From Clostridiales bacterium (GTDB taxonomy: Bacteria; Bacillota; Clostridia; Oscillospirales; Acutalibacteraceae): DNA of 37,197 nt. Positions 1 to 7,842 of the stretch are shown here, piece after piece. Position numbers and translations under genes: made by a program. Location of the stretch: positions 89,604 to 126,800 of the forward strand of contig DUNU01000022.1 in assembly GCA_012839185.1 (NCBI GenBank), written 5' to 3'. The first letter of the stretch is position 1. Every line of letters starts with the position of its first letter. The notes under the pieces are model-generated. The model saw nothing but the letters and a program-made list of their open reading frames with translations. It did no database searches and was not told the DNA's origin.

Positions 1-1
1 T

Positions 2-733
2 CAAGAGCTGTATCAAAAGGAAGGCTTTAATCCGATGTCAGCGGGTTGTCTGCCTATGTTAATTCAGTTCCCGATTATTATCGGTCTTTTCGGTGTTATT
101 TATAAGCCGATGTCACTTGTTCTTCGTATCAGCGAAGAAATTATCGACAAATTGTGGGATGTTGTTGTAAACACTCCTTCCATTGCCGATACAATTACAA
201 ATATTGAAAATGTCGCACGTCAGCGTGAGATATATATTTTGCAGCACTTTGATACAATCGTATCTTCTGTCCCCGAGGCAACAAAATACACTGAAGAAAT
301 TCACACATTTATTGACGGTTATAAGTTTTTCGGAATTAATTTGGCAGCCATTCCGTCATTTAAGAAACCGGATATTTTGTGGGTAATTCCTGCATTGGTG
401 CTCGTTACCTCTCTTCTTACCAGTGTATTTATGATGATCAAACAGAACAAGGCAAACAGCGATGCACAGAGTAAAATGTCACAGGGTTTTATGATGCTTA
501 TGTCGCCGGCTATGTCTGTTTATTTCTCATTTATATTGCCGGCGGGTGTCGGTATTTACTGGTGTATGTCCAACGTTATTTCCTTTGTTCAGACTGTTAT
601 TTTGTCATATACCCATAATCCGAAAAAGATGGTAGCTCAGTTAATGATTGACGAAACTGTCGAACAGCGTTCAAAAGAGGAAAATACGAAGAAAATCAAA
701 AAGATGCAAGACGGGAAAATCAGGAATTCGTAA
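2..733 (+). CDS. yidC: Membrane protein insertase YidC/Oxa1 (5' end outside window)
   Basis: YidC/SpoIIIJ inserts proteins into the cytoplasmic membrane, alone or with SecYEG. The reading frame is already open at base 2 and reads QELYQKEGFNPMSAG before the first ATG at 35, so that ATG is internal and the gene is cut by the window edge. The family's LYKKEGxNPMxGCLPxLIQxPI region is clear, followed by a hydrophobic segment (QFPIIIGLFGVIY), a long extracytoplasmic loop, two further membrane segments, the conserved FSFILPAGVGIYW stretch, and a basic C-terminal tail (KKIKKMQDGK) typical of ribosome-contacting Gram-positive YidC. The jag gene follows 61 nt downstream, as in most Firmicutes (rpmH-rnpA-yidC-jag). 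The identification is firm; only the N-terminal part is missing. Confidence 0.95.
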   Translation, partial: QELYQKEGFNPMSAGCLPMLIQFPIIIGLFGVIYKPMSLVLRISEEIIDKLWDVVVNTPSIADTITNIENVARQREIYILQHFDTIVSSVPEATKYTEEIHTFIDGYKFFGINLAAIPSFKKPDILWVIPALVLVTSLLTSVFMMIKQNKANSDAQSKMSQGFMMLMSPAMSVYFSFILPAGVGIYWCMSNVISFVQTVILSYTHNPKKMVAQLMIDETVEQRSKEENTKKIKKMQDGKIRNS

Positions 734-794
734 ACAGCACAATTTGGAATTTAAGATTTCCCCAAAACACTAAATCCACTTGGAGAAAAATTTA

Positions 795-1820
795 ATGATT
801 AAAGAAGCATTTGGAACGGGTGCTACTCTTGAAGAAGCAAAGGAAAGAGCTATTAAAGCTCTCAATGCTCCCGAAGATGCACTCGTGCAGTTTGAAGTTG
901 TCGAACGCGAAAAGAAAAAATTGTTCGGTATCTTTGGCGGCAGTGAGGCACGTATTCGTGCATACTATGAAGCAGCCGACGAGAAATCCGAAACACCTGT
1001 GAAAGAAGAAAAATCTATCACCGCGAAAAAAGAAAAGAAAGAGAAAGTCGAAAAATCTGCTCCCGAAAAGAAGGAGAAGAAGGAAAAGACTGAAAAACCT
1101 GCGAAGGTTGAACCTGAAAATGTCGGTAAGGTCGATACAAGCGATGAAGTTATTGATTATTTAACCGATTTAATCCGTGCAATGCAGGTCGGCGAAGTTA
1201 TTGTTACCGGCTATACGGATGCCTCCAATACTCGTCATTATTCCATCAACAGTGACAGCGAAGAAGTTTGTGGTATTCTTATCGGACATCGCGGTGGAAC
1301 TCTCGATGCTTTCCAACATCTTGCTCGTTTAGTTTCCAACAAGGCAGGCAAGAACTATGCTCGCGTTACAATCAATGTTGGCGATTATCGTGAAAAGAGA
1401 ACTGAGAATCTTCGTGCTCTTGCTGCAAGAAATGCAAGAATCGTTCTTAAAAATGGCAGAAACTTTGTTTTAGAGCCGATGAATCCCTATGAGCGTCGTA
1501 TTATCCATACCGCAATCGGCGAAATTGAGGGTGTTTCTTCTCATTCCGTAGGTGGTGGTGACGGACGCAGAGTAGTTATTACTCCTGACGGCGAAAGTGA
1601 AAAAAAGCCTGCTCCGAAGAAGGCAAAAAAAGCAAAAACACAGAAAAACGTAAGCAAAGCTGATGTTGAAAATACTGCTCTTTACGGAAAAATCGGTGGT
1701 TCGGGAAATTCGGAAAAAGAAAAGCCTGCCGAAAAACCTGTTGAGCATACTCCCAAAGCTCCACAGACGGAAGCAGTGACTTCTACAGCCCTTTACGGCA
1801 AAATTACTCCTAAAAAATAA
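795..1820 (+). CDS. jag: RNA-binding protein Jag/KhpB (Jag-N, KH, R3H)
   Basis: Jag (KhpB/EloR) is a cytoplasmic RNA-binding protein linked to cell elongation and division, usually encoded beside yidC. I place the start at ATG 795, because GGAG at 782-785 sits 9 nt upstream and the protein then begins directly with the Jag-N domain (MIKEAFGTGATLEEAKERA); an upstream TTG at 780 would overlap that site. Order of domains: Jag-N about 1-50, a Lys/Glu-rich linker about 65-110, a KH domain with the GHRG loop at residues 164-167, an R3H domain (ARNARIVLKNG, then YERRIIHTAI), and a Lys/Ala/Pro-rich tail. The length, 341 aa, is longer than many Jag proteins because of the linker and tail. The tail carries TALYGKI twice (see findings). 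A strong terminator follows directly. Confidence 0.95.
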   Translation: MIKEAFGTGATLEEAKERAIKALNAPEDALVQFEVVEREKKKLFGIFGGSEARIRAYYEAADEKSETPVKEEKSITAKKEKKEKVEKSAPEKKEKKEKTEKPAKVEPENVGKVDTSDEVIDYLTDLIRAMQVGEVIVTGYTDASNTRHYSINSDSEEVCGILIGHRGGTLDAFQHLARLVSNKAGKNYARVTINVGDYREKRTENLRALAARNARIVLKNGRNFVLEPMNPYERRIIHTAIGEIEGVSSHSVGGGDGRRVVITPDGESEKKPAPKKAKKAKTQKNVSKADVENTALYGKIGGSGNSEKEKPAEKPVEHTPKAPQTEAVTSTALYGKITPKK

Positions 1821-1822
1821 AG

Positions 1823-1859
1823 AATATCCGCAGACGAAAGCCTGCGGATATTTTGTTTT
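1823..1859. terminator. Bidirectional intrinsic terminator between jag and the convergent gene
   Basis: A perfect 11-bp stem (AATATCCGCAG at 1823-1833 with CTGCGGATATT at 1842-1852) encloses an 8-nt loop and is followed by TTTTGTTTT on the plus strand. The plus-strand A-rich run at 1811-1821 becomes a T-rich tail when read on the minus strand, so the same hairpin can end the gene at 1861-2511 as well. Confidence 0.9.
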
Positions 1860-1860
1860 G

Positions 1861-2511
1861 CTAACCGATGTTGTTGTAACTTTGATTCATGGCATTGATA
1901 GCCTTGAAATATTTCGAGGCGTAAATAAATGGACCAATGACAATCAAAGCACCGAGAATATTCCAACACCAGAAATCCTTTGCACTGAGTTTTACTGCGG
2001 AATTTCTGCGAGCAAGTTCTGCTCCGATACGATTGGCAATTCTGTGTTGCCATACGAGCATCACTATACCGAAAGAGGGAAGTGTAAGCAAAAGAGCGGG
2101 AATAAAGCCCATGGTTTTTTTGTTGTCATGGGGAGTGCAAACGGTGTTGACATCCTTGACCGTTCTGTGATAAATAACAAGACCGTAGATGCCCAATGTG
2201 ATAATAGAGAGAAAGAATACTTTAACGAATTTGTAGTCAGTGCGAAGCTTTACTGCAGGAGGATTACTTTCCGGAGCAAGCTCTTCTTGCGGAATGTGAA
2301 CTTCGGGAACATAGCCGACAACCTCCTGACCTTCTGTGTTAATTTCAGTTCTATCAATTTCTGCCGGAACTGAAGGTTCAGGGGGCTGATAAACGGGAGC
2401 TTTTGTGTATACGGGAGCACGATCGAGCAGCGGGGGTACGGTAGATGTTCCGCAGAAGGGACATTTTCTTTGATTTTCGAGTATTTGTTTGTTGCAATTC
2501 GGACAATTCAT
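1861..2511 (-). CDS. Zinc-ribbon membrane protein with DUF4234-like domain
   Basis: Function unknown. The 216-aa protein starts with a compact zinc ribbon (CPNC at residues 3-6 and CPFC at about 17-20), followed by a Pro/Glu-rich linker of about 65 residues and then a membrane domain. The motif LSIITLGIYGLVIYHR and the following hydrophobic segments match the pattern of DUF4234-type proteins, in which a charged/aromatic turn follows the first helix. The start at 2511 is supported by GAGGTG a few bases upstream on the minus strand and a consensus promoter at 2541-2569. It is a single-gene unit, convergent with jag. The DUF4234 assignment rests on pattern recognition; the zinc ribbon and membrane segments are directly visible. 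Confidence 0.8.
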   Translation of the reverse strand: MNCPNCNKQILENQRKCPFCGTSTVPPLLDRAPVYTKAPVYQPPEPSVPAEIDRTEINTEGQEVVGYVPEVHIPQEELAPESNPPAVKLRTDYKFVKVFFLSIITLGIYGLVIYHRTVKDVNTVCTPHDNKKTMGFIPALLLTLPSFGIVMLVWQHRIANRIGAELARRNSAVKLSAKDFWCWNILGALIVIGPFIYASKYFKAINAMNQSYNNIG

Positions 2512-2540
2512 AAAAACACCTCACATATATTTCTTACCAA

Positions 2541-2569
2541 ATTATACACAAATTTTAACAATATGTCAA
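2541..2569 (-). promoter_or_regulatory. Sigma-A type promoter for the zinc-ribbon/DUF4234 gene
   Basis: On the minus strand a perfect TTGACA (plus-strand 2564-2569) and a perfect TATAAT (2541-2546) are separated by 17 nt, about 30 nt upstream of the start codon at 2511. Both hexamers match consensus exactly, so this gene is probably expressed strongly and constitutively. Confidence 0.85.
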
Positions 2570-2615
2570 GTATTTTCAACGAAAGAATATAATTTTTATC
2601 CTACGCAATTTTTAC

Positions 2616-2644
2616 TTGCATAATTTATAAAAGTATGATATAAT
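2616..2644 (+). promoter_or_regulatory. Sigma-A type promoter for apgM and probably the downstream run
   Basis: TTGCAT (2616-2621) and TATAAT (2639-2644) are separated by 17 nt and lie about 32 nt upstream of the apgM start codon. It is divergent from the promoter at 2541-2569. This is the only clear promoter I see on the plus strand before the Rnf genes. Confidence 0.75.
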
Positions 2645-2676
2645 TAGCGTGTATTATTGAAGAATGGGAAAATATT

Positions 2677-3885
2677 ATGAAATTTGCAGTCGTGTTGTTT
2701 GATGGTATGTCGGACTATCCCGTCCCGATGTTTGACGGGAAAACTCCGATGATGCTTGCAAACAAGCCGAATTTAGATAAAATGGCTCGTTATGGTGTTG
2801 CCGGCTTGGTTAAGACGGTGCCTGACGGATTTAAGCCCGGAAGTGATGTTGCCAATTTAGGTGTATTGGGATACGATGTTCGTACCTGCTATACAGGTCG
2901 TTCTCCTCTTGAAGCGGCAAGTATCGGAATAGACCTTAAAGATACGGATGTTACTCTCCGCTGTAATTTAGTTACGTTAAGCGAAGAAGCGGAATATTCT
3001 GAAAAGACCATGATTGACTATTCCGCAGGTGATATTTCGAGTGCTGAAGCCGCAGAGATAATAAAGACCGTTCAGGAACATTTCGGGAATGACGTTTTTA
3101 CATTTTATGCCGGAGTGTCCTATCGTCATTGTCTTGTCTGGAATAACGGAACTATTGAGCTTGGCAATATGACACCTCCGCATGATATTGCAAATCGTGT
3201 TATCGGTGAATTTTTAAGCACAGCAGATATGGCAACCGAGCTTATCAGGATGATGCGTGAAAGTTATGAGCTTTTGAAAGACCATCCCGTGAATGTTAAG
3301 AGAATAAGCGAGGGGAAACGTCCCGCAAATTCAATCTGGCTTTGGGGAGAAGGAACGAAACCTCGTCTTGAACTTTTCAAAGATTTATATGCTCTTGACG
3401 GAAGCATTATTTCCGCAGTTGACCTTCTCCGTGGCATTGGAAAATGTGCCGGAATGTCAGCCCCTGAAGTTGAGGGTGCAACTGGATATTTGGATACGAA
3501 CTTTACGGGAAAATATCAAGCAGCCGTTGATGAGCTTAAGTCAGGTAAAGATTTTGTTTATATCCACGTTGAAGCACCCGACGAGTGTGGTCACAGAAAT
3601 GAGCCTGAAAACAAGGTCAGAGCCATTGAGCTTATCGACGAACTGATTTTAGGTCCGCTTATTGCCGAACTTGAAAAATTTGATGACTATGCCATAATGG
3701 CATTACCGGATCATCCGACACCGATTGTTACTCAGACTCATGCTCCCGATCCAGTTCCCTTTGCAATTTATCGCAAGGGTGACAATAATCAGGGTATTGA
3801 TACACTAAATGAAGAAACAGCGAAACAGACCGGAATTTTTTATGAAAGCGGTCGAGAGCTGTTTAACAGATTTATCAAAAAATAG
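2677..3885 (+). CDS. apgM: Cofactor-independent phosphoglycerate mutase, archaeal (ApgM) type
   Basis: ApgM-type enzymes interconvert 3- and 2-phosphoglycerate in glycolysis without 2,3-bisphosphoglycerate, using two metal ions and a phosphoserine intermediate. The alkaline-phosphatase-superfamily layout is visible: N-terminal metal ligand in VVLFDGMSD, the probable nucleophile Ser56 in GSDVANLGVLGYD, RSPLEAAS, and C-terminal metal ligands in HVEAPDECGHR and LPDHPTP...THAPDPVPF. The length of 402 aa fits the archaeal-type family rather than the roughly 510-aa GpmI type. Some members have been proposed as homoserine kinases, and the sequence alone does not exclude that. The start at 2677 follows GGGAA and a good promoter. 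The next gene begins 24 nt after the stop. Confidence 0.88.
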   Translation: MKFAVVLFDGMSDYPVPMFDGKTPMMLANKPNLDKMARYGVAGLVKTVPDGFKPGSDVANLGVLGYDVRTCYTGRSPLEAASIGIDLKDTDVTLRCNLVTLSEEAEYSEKTMIDYSAGDISSAEAAEIIKTVQEHFGNDVFTFYAGVSYRHCLVWNNGTIELGNMTPPHDIANRVIGEFLSTADMATELIRMMRESYELLKDHPVNVKRISEGKRPANSIWLWGEGTKPRLELFKDLYALDGSIISAVDLLRGIGKCAGMSAPEVEGATGYLDTNFTGKYQAAVDELKSGKDFVYIHVEAPDECGHRNEPENKVRAIELIDELILGPLIAELEKFDDYAIMALPDHPTPIVTQTHAPDPVPFAIYRKGDNNQGIDTLNEETAKQTGIFYESGRELFNRFIKK

Positions 3886-3909
3886 GAAATGACAAAAGGA
3901 GATTTTACT

Positions 3910-5079
3910 ATGAGATACTGTCCTGCGTGCAATGCACTTTGTTCGTATAACAGCACCCACTGTGACGAATGCGGTGCACAATTATTTGATAAGGTTGTAA
4001 AGAAGATTCCTTGTGAGACTTGCGGCACATTAAATGATGAAACAGCCGCATATTGCAGCAAATGCAGAACGGCACTTCATTCCGCAGTTGATTCGAAAAA
4101 GACCTGCCCGAAGTGTAAAAGACTGAATCCCGCAGATGCAATGTTCTGTAATTATTGTGGTTTCAATATGAGTCCCACAGCCCCGAAAAGCCCTCGTTCA
4201 GCTGTTGTTCAGAAGCATAAATTATCAGAATCTTCCATAAGCAACGACCCGAAATTAAAGAGCATCAAAAAAGAGAAAAACCTGTCGAAAGAAGCTCTTG
4301 TTCGCCTTATCGGTATTGCTGCCGCAGTTGTTATTCTTTTGATATTATGCATCGGTATTGGTGTAAGTTCGTCGAAAAAGAAGTATAATTTCGTCGATAA
4401 GAAGCTGACTGAGGCTGTTGAAGTTTTGGAAAAGAAAGAAAAAGAATACAAAGTTTATTATATCCCCACAGATACTTATGATATTAACGGTATACCCGTT
4501 GTTTCATATTTCCAAGCAGTAAAAGACGGTGTCACAGAAAAAGATAAGTACAACAAAAAAGCCGAGCTTATTGAGCTTTTCTGTTTTGCTCCTTATGTTG
4601 AAATTACAACTATTGAGAAATATGGAGATGAAACATCAGGGACAAAACTTGTCCTCACTTTAAAGAATAACAATCCGAATAATGTTATGCTTTCAAATGT
4701 TGAATTTAATGTTTCAACGGTTGATGAAAAGGGAGAGCAAGTTACTCCTGCCGTTAAGACTACATCTGTCGTATACTGTGATGTCGGAAACACCGCACAG
4801 ATTTTAGCGGATTATCAATCCGGAGGTACAGTTGCAAAAATCAGTGACATGGTACTCTTATTCAGTGACGGCAGTAAACAGATACTCACAAATTCAATGA
4901 CGTCAAAGATAGCCGATATGGGAACAAATATTGATGCTATCCCTGTGTTGGTTACAAATCCCGAAGGTGAAACTGAGATTTCCACCGCAAATAACATGGA
5001 CGGTGATTCTTGTGTTGCAGGTACTGCGAGCTTTATCGGTATTGTAAAAACCAAGAGTGGCAGTGGATTGAACCACTGA
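3910..5079 (+). CDS. Multi-zinc-ribbon single-span membrane protein, cut short by an in-frame TGA
   Basis: Function unknown. Start chosen at ATG 3910, with AAAGGAG 8 nt upstream, rather than the in-frame ATG at 3889. The N-terminus has three zinc-ribbon modules with paired CxxC (CPAC...CDEC, CETC...CSKC, CPKC...CNYC) within about 75 residues. A Ser/Lys-rich linker, one hydrophobic segment near residues 130-154, and an extracytoplasmic region follow; the stretch LVLTLKNNNPNNVMLSNVEFNV resembles FxLYD-like beta domains. The frame then meets TGA at 5077-5079, but the same frame stays open for 103 more codons that encode SH3-like sequence. The visible product is 389 aa; an undisrupted product would be 493 aa. 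It sits between apgM and a GH2-like gene. Confidence 0.7.
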   Translation: MRYCPACNALCSYNSTHCDECGAQLFDKVVKKIPCETCGTLNDETAAYCSKCRTALHSAVDSKKTCPKCKRLNPADAMFCNYCGFNMSPTAPKSPRSAVVQKHKLSESSISNDPKLKSIKKEKNLSKEALVRLIGIAAAVVILLILCIGIGVSSSKKKYNFVDKKLTEAVEVLEKKEKEYKVYYIPTDTYDINGIPVVSYFQAVKDGVTEKDKYNKKAELIELFCFAPYVEITTIEKYGDETSGTKLVLTLKNNNPNNVMLSNVEFNVSTVDEKGEQVTPAVKTTSVVYCDVGNTAQILADYQSGGTVAKISDMVLLFSDGSKQILTNSMTSKIADMGTNIDAIPVLVTNPEGETEISTANNMDGDSCVAGTASFIGIVKTKSGSGLNH

Positions 5080-5391
5080 ACAGGATCAAATACATCTTCA
5101 AATTTCCTTGCTACCATTCCCAATGACACAAAACTTGCTTTTGATAAGATTGAAAACGGTTTCGGTCATTGCACATATAACGGCATTGAAGGTTGGGTAA
5201 GTCTTGACTATGTTGAATGTTTCTATATTGCAAATGCAGCCGTGAATGTTTTTGCTGAGGCAAATAATACTTCAGCTGCTGTCGGTTCACTTGCCGCAGG
5301 TACGGTTGTATACTTCAAATATGTCAGTGGTAATTATGCAAATATAGGAAACGGCTTTGTTGAAATTGCACTTCTGACAAGCAAATATTAA
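5080..5391 (+). pseudogene. SH3-like C-terminal remainder of the upstream zinc-ribbon gene, beyond the TGA
   Basis: This stretch continues the frame of the gene at 3910 without shift and ends at TAA 5389-5391. Across the stop it reads GLNH*TGSNTSSNFLATIPNDTK, which matches the bacterial SH3 pattern GLNxRxGPSTSSxVLGxIPxGTK with the stop exactly at the conserved Arg. A second half (GWVSLDYVE, then NVFAEANNTSAAVGSLAAGT) looks like a further, weaker SH3-like unit. CGA to TGA is a single transition, so a recent nonsense mutation or a base-call error is the simplest explanation. No good ribosome binding site for a separate gene is visible here. Confidence 0.75.
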
Positions 5392-5394
5392 GTT

Positions 5395-7176
5395 ATGAAA
5401 AGAACATTTAATCTGAACAGCGGTTGGATATATTTTGAAACATCTGCTTTAATGCCGGCGGAGAAAATGCAAAAAGGTGAGAAAGTTCAACTTCCTCATG
5501 TTGTTGATTATTTCGGTCAACCTTGGTTTTCTTGTGTATATCAAAAAGAAATCCCCATTCCTACGGCTTTGCGTCAGCGTGAAATGTGGCTTGAGTTTGA
5601 GGGTGTTGCGGGTAAAGCAGACGTTTATGTCGGTCAGGAGCTTTGTCATTCTCACAGAGGAAGTTTTACTTCATTTCGTTGCAATATCACCCCGTTTATT
5701 GAATGTGATACAGTTGCACTTGTGAGTGTTGTGGTTTCTGCTGATGAAAGTGAAAGTCATGATGTTTTCTTTTCTGCAGGAATTTATGGAAAAGTAAGCT
5801 TGCATATTGCAGATAAATCGAGATTTTCTTTTAAGGATTTCGGTTCAGACGGCATTTATATTGACACTCGAATTCACGAAGGCTTTGGTCTTTTGTCAGT
5901 TGAAGCACTTATCGACAGTCCTATTAACTATGATGTTTTGACTTATGAAGTCCGTGATTTGGATGAAAATGTTGTTGCGATGGTCAAAACTCATCCGAGA
6001 GCCGCAAGAGCCAATATTACAGTTGGTGATGTTAAGGCTTGGAGCGTTGAAAATCCGTATCTTTACACGCTTACATGTACTTTGGTACGTGACGGAAAGA
6101 TGCTTGACGCATCTCAGATTAAGTTTGGATTTACACATTTTTCGACTGAAAAAAGCGAGTTCAGATTAAATGGAGAGCCTATAAAATTAAACGGCTTTGG
6201 TGTGGACAGAAACCGACCGGAGCTTGGTTATGTTGACGATAACAGCTTGAATTATACCGATATTTGCAGAGTAAAAGAGCTTGGTGCAAATTTCGTATGG
6301 TTACATCAGAATCATAGCGATGAATATTATACTTATCTTGACGAACTCGGACTCTTGTCAGGTATAAATATTGATGAGTGTATTACAGCTGATATGACCG
6401 ATGACGAGTTTGAGTTGATGAAAACTCGTGTAAGTGAGATTGTTCGTCAGACCTATAATCATCCTTCTGTTGTTTTGATAAAACTCGGTAATATCCAAAA
6501 GAGAAATGACGGGGAACTGCCCGTTGAACGAGCCAACGAGCTTTACGAATGCATAAGAGAATTTGATAAAAAACGCTGTCTGTTTTTCGGCGGCGATATA
6601 GGTGACGAGATTACTTCCGATATTATTTTTGTCGAGAAAGATACCGATTTTGCTTTTGTTGATGATATATCGGGACGACTTTTAGAACACAAGGATGCCG
6701 ATAAACCGGTATTCTTGACTTTTGGTATGCCCGCTTTATCGAAGCATTGTGAAATGTTTACCCGCGGAGATATGAGTCTTGAATATCGTGAACAGTTCTT
6801 TGAGCAGGTTTTCGATATGCTCAAAGACAAGCCTTTTGTCAGTGCCGTTGCGGTTGAAAGTCTCAATGAATACAAGACCGGTTCAGTGGATAATTACGAG
6901 CGGATAAATCACTGTGGACTTATAAATACTGAATCTGAACTTGCTGATGTTGCGTTTATATGCAAGAGAAATTTCAGCGATGATGATTTTGTCCATATTT
7001 GTAATATTGACTTTTCACGTCGTGAGCCGGTTTTGAAGATATATTCAAGCCGTGACGAGATACAAGTTATTCTTAATGACAAAGAAAACAAGCCTGTCAA
7101 AAAGACATCAGCTAATGGTGTATTTGTGTTTGAAGGCTTGAAGATTAGGGAAAAAACCAAAATAACGGTGATTTAA
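5395..7176 (+). CDS. GH2-fold protein lacking both catalytic glutamates (predicted pseudoenzyme)
   Basis: The fold is that of beta-glucuronidase/beta-galactosidase family GH2: an N-terminal sugar-binding jelly roll (about 1-165, with VQLPHVVDYFG and LEFEGVAGKADVYV), an Ig-like domain (about 165-260, ending near WSVENPYLYTL), and a TIM barrel from FRLNGEPIKLNGFGVDRN onward. The residues that make the family active are gone: the acid/base motif usually written WSLGNE reads IKLGNI (residues 362-367), and the nucleophile motif usually TEFG reads TFG (442-444). The usual NRHE segment is DRNR. There is no signal peptide, so it is probably cytoplasmic. It starts 3 nt after the previous frame's TAA and has no visible Shine-Dalgarno sequence, so its translation may depend on the upstream gene. 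The 593-aa length is close to that of active homologues. Confidence 0.8.
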   Translation: MKRTFNLNSGWIYFETSALMPAEKMQKGEKVQLPHVVDYFGQPWFSCVYQKEIPIPTALRQREMWLEFEGVAGKADVYVGQELCHSHRGSFTSFRCNITPFIECDTVALVSVVVSADESESHDVFFSAGIYGKVSLHIADKSRFSFKDFGSDGIYIDTRIHEGFGLLSVEALIDSPINYDVLTYEVRDLDENVVAMVKTHPRAARANITVGDVKAWSVENPYLYTLTCTLVRDGKMLDASQIKFGFTHFSTEKSEFRLNGEPIKLNGFGVDRNRPELGYVDDNSLNYTDICRVKELGANFVWLHQNHSDEYYTYLDELGLLSGINIDECITADMTDDEFELMKTRVSEIVRQTYNHPSVVLIKLGNIQKRNDGELPVERANELYECIREFDKKRCLFFGGDIGDEITSDIIFVEKDTDFAFVDDISGRLLEHKDADKPVFLTFGMPALSKHCEMFTRGDMSLEYREQFFEQVFDMLKDKPFVSAVAVESLNEYKTGSVDNYERINHCGLINTESELADVAFICKRNFSDDDFVHICNIDFSRREPVLKIYSSRDEIQVILNDKENKPVKKTSANGVFVFEGLKIREKTKITVI

Positions 7177-7179
7177 CAA

Positions 7180-7842
7180 ATGAACGAAACATTTGATTTT
7201 ATCATTTACATAGTTCAAATGGCAGGTGTTGCCGCATTTGCGATTTACGGTGCAACTGTTGGATTTAAGGCGAGCCTGGATCCGTTTGGTGTCTGTGTCT
7301 TGGGTGTGATTAACGCATTGGGTGGAGGCATATGCCGTGATCTGGTGTTGGGAATATTCCCTCCCATTGCATTTACACGTTATGATTATGCGATTACATC
7401 TATTGTGTTTTCGCTGCTGACATTTGTATACTCATATTTCAGAAAAAACTTTTCTAAAAGCCAGGAGGTAAGAGATAAGATTCTTGATATTATCGATGCC
7501 TTCGGTCTGGGATTTTTTGTTATTGCCGGTGTTGAAACGGCAGTTTGGAAATATGGGTATGATAATGGCTATCTGGCTGTCTCATGTGCAGTGCTCACTG
7601 TTGTCGGTGGCGGAATACTCCGTGATGTGTTGGTGCGTCGTGTTCCGACAGTTCTCTATAAACACTTTTATGCAATTCCCGCATTATTGGGCGGAATCCT
7701 TTATTTTGAACTTTCCAAGAGAACATTCGTAAATTCTTATGTTTCTATTGTTGTTACAGTTGTTTTCGTTGTTGTTATCAGAATCATGGCGATGTTCTTG
7801 AAAATTAACTTACCCCAAGCGAAAGGCGAAAAGATTGAATGA
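7180..7842 (+). CDS. TRIC/UPF0126 (YadS-like) family membrane protein
   Basis: A 220-aa integral membrane protein with about seven hydrophobic segments. The internal duplication typical of the family is visible as NALGGGICRDLVLG in the first half and TVVGGGILRDVLVR in the second. Bacterial members were long called UPF0126 or glycine transporter domain proteins; structural work on prokaryotic homologues relates them to trimeric intracellular cation channels, so transport of a monovalent cation is the likely role, with the actual substrate here unknown. It begins 3 nt after the GH2-like gene and overlaps the next gene by 4 nt (ATGA), so all three are probably co-transcribed. Confidence 0.85.
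   Translation: MNETFDFIIYIVQMAGVAAFAIYGATVGFKASLDPFGVCVLGVINALGGGICRDLVLGIFPPIAFTRYDYAITSIVFSLLTFVYSYFRKNFSKSQEVRDKILDIIDAFGLGFFVIAGVETAVWKYGYDNGYLAVSCAVLTVVGGGILRDVLVRRVPTVLYKHFYAIPALLGGILYFELSKRTFVNSYVSIVVTVVFVVVIRIMAMFLKINLPQAKGEKIE

Noticed and set aside
1858-2373. 171-codon plus-strand open frame opposite the zinc-ribbon/DUF4234 gene
   Set aside because: The minus-strand gene has a zinc ribbon, membrane helices, ribosome binding site and consensus promoter; the plus-strand frame has none and starts after a terminator.
5077-5079. TGA as selenocysteine codon or as Trp under an altered code
   Set aside because: The residue expected from SH3 relatives is Arg, I see no convincing SECIS-like hairpin right after the codon, and TGA ends other genes in this window in the normal way.
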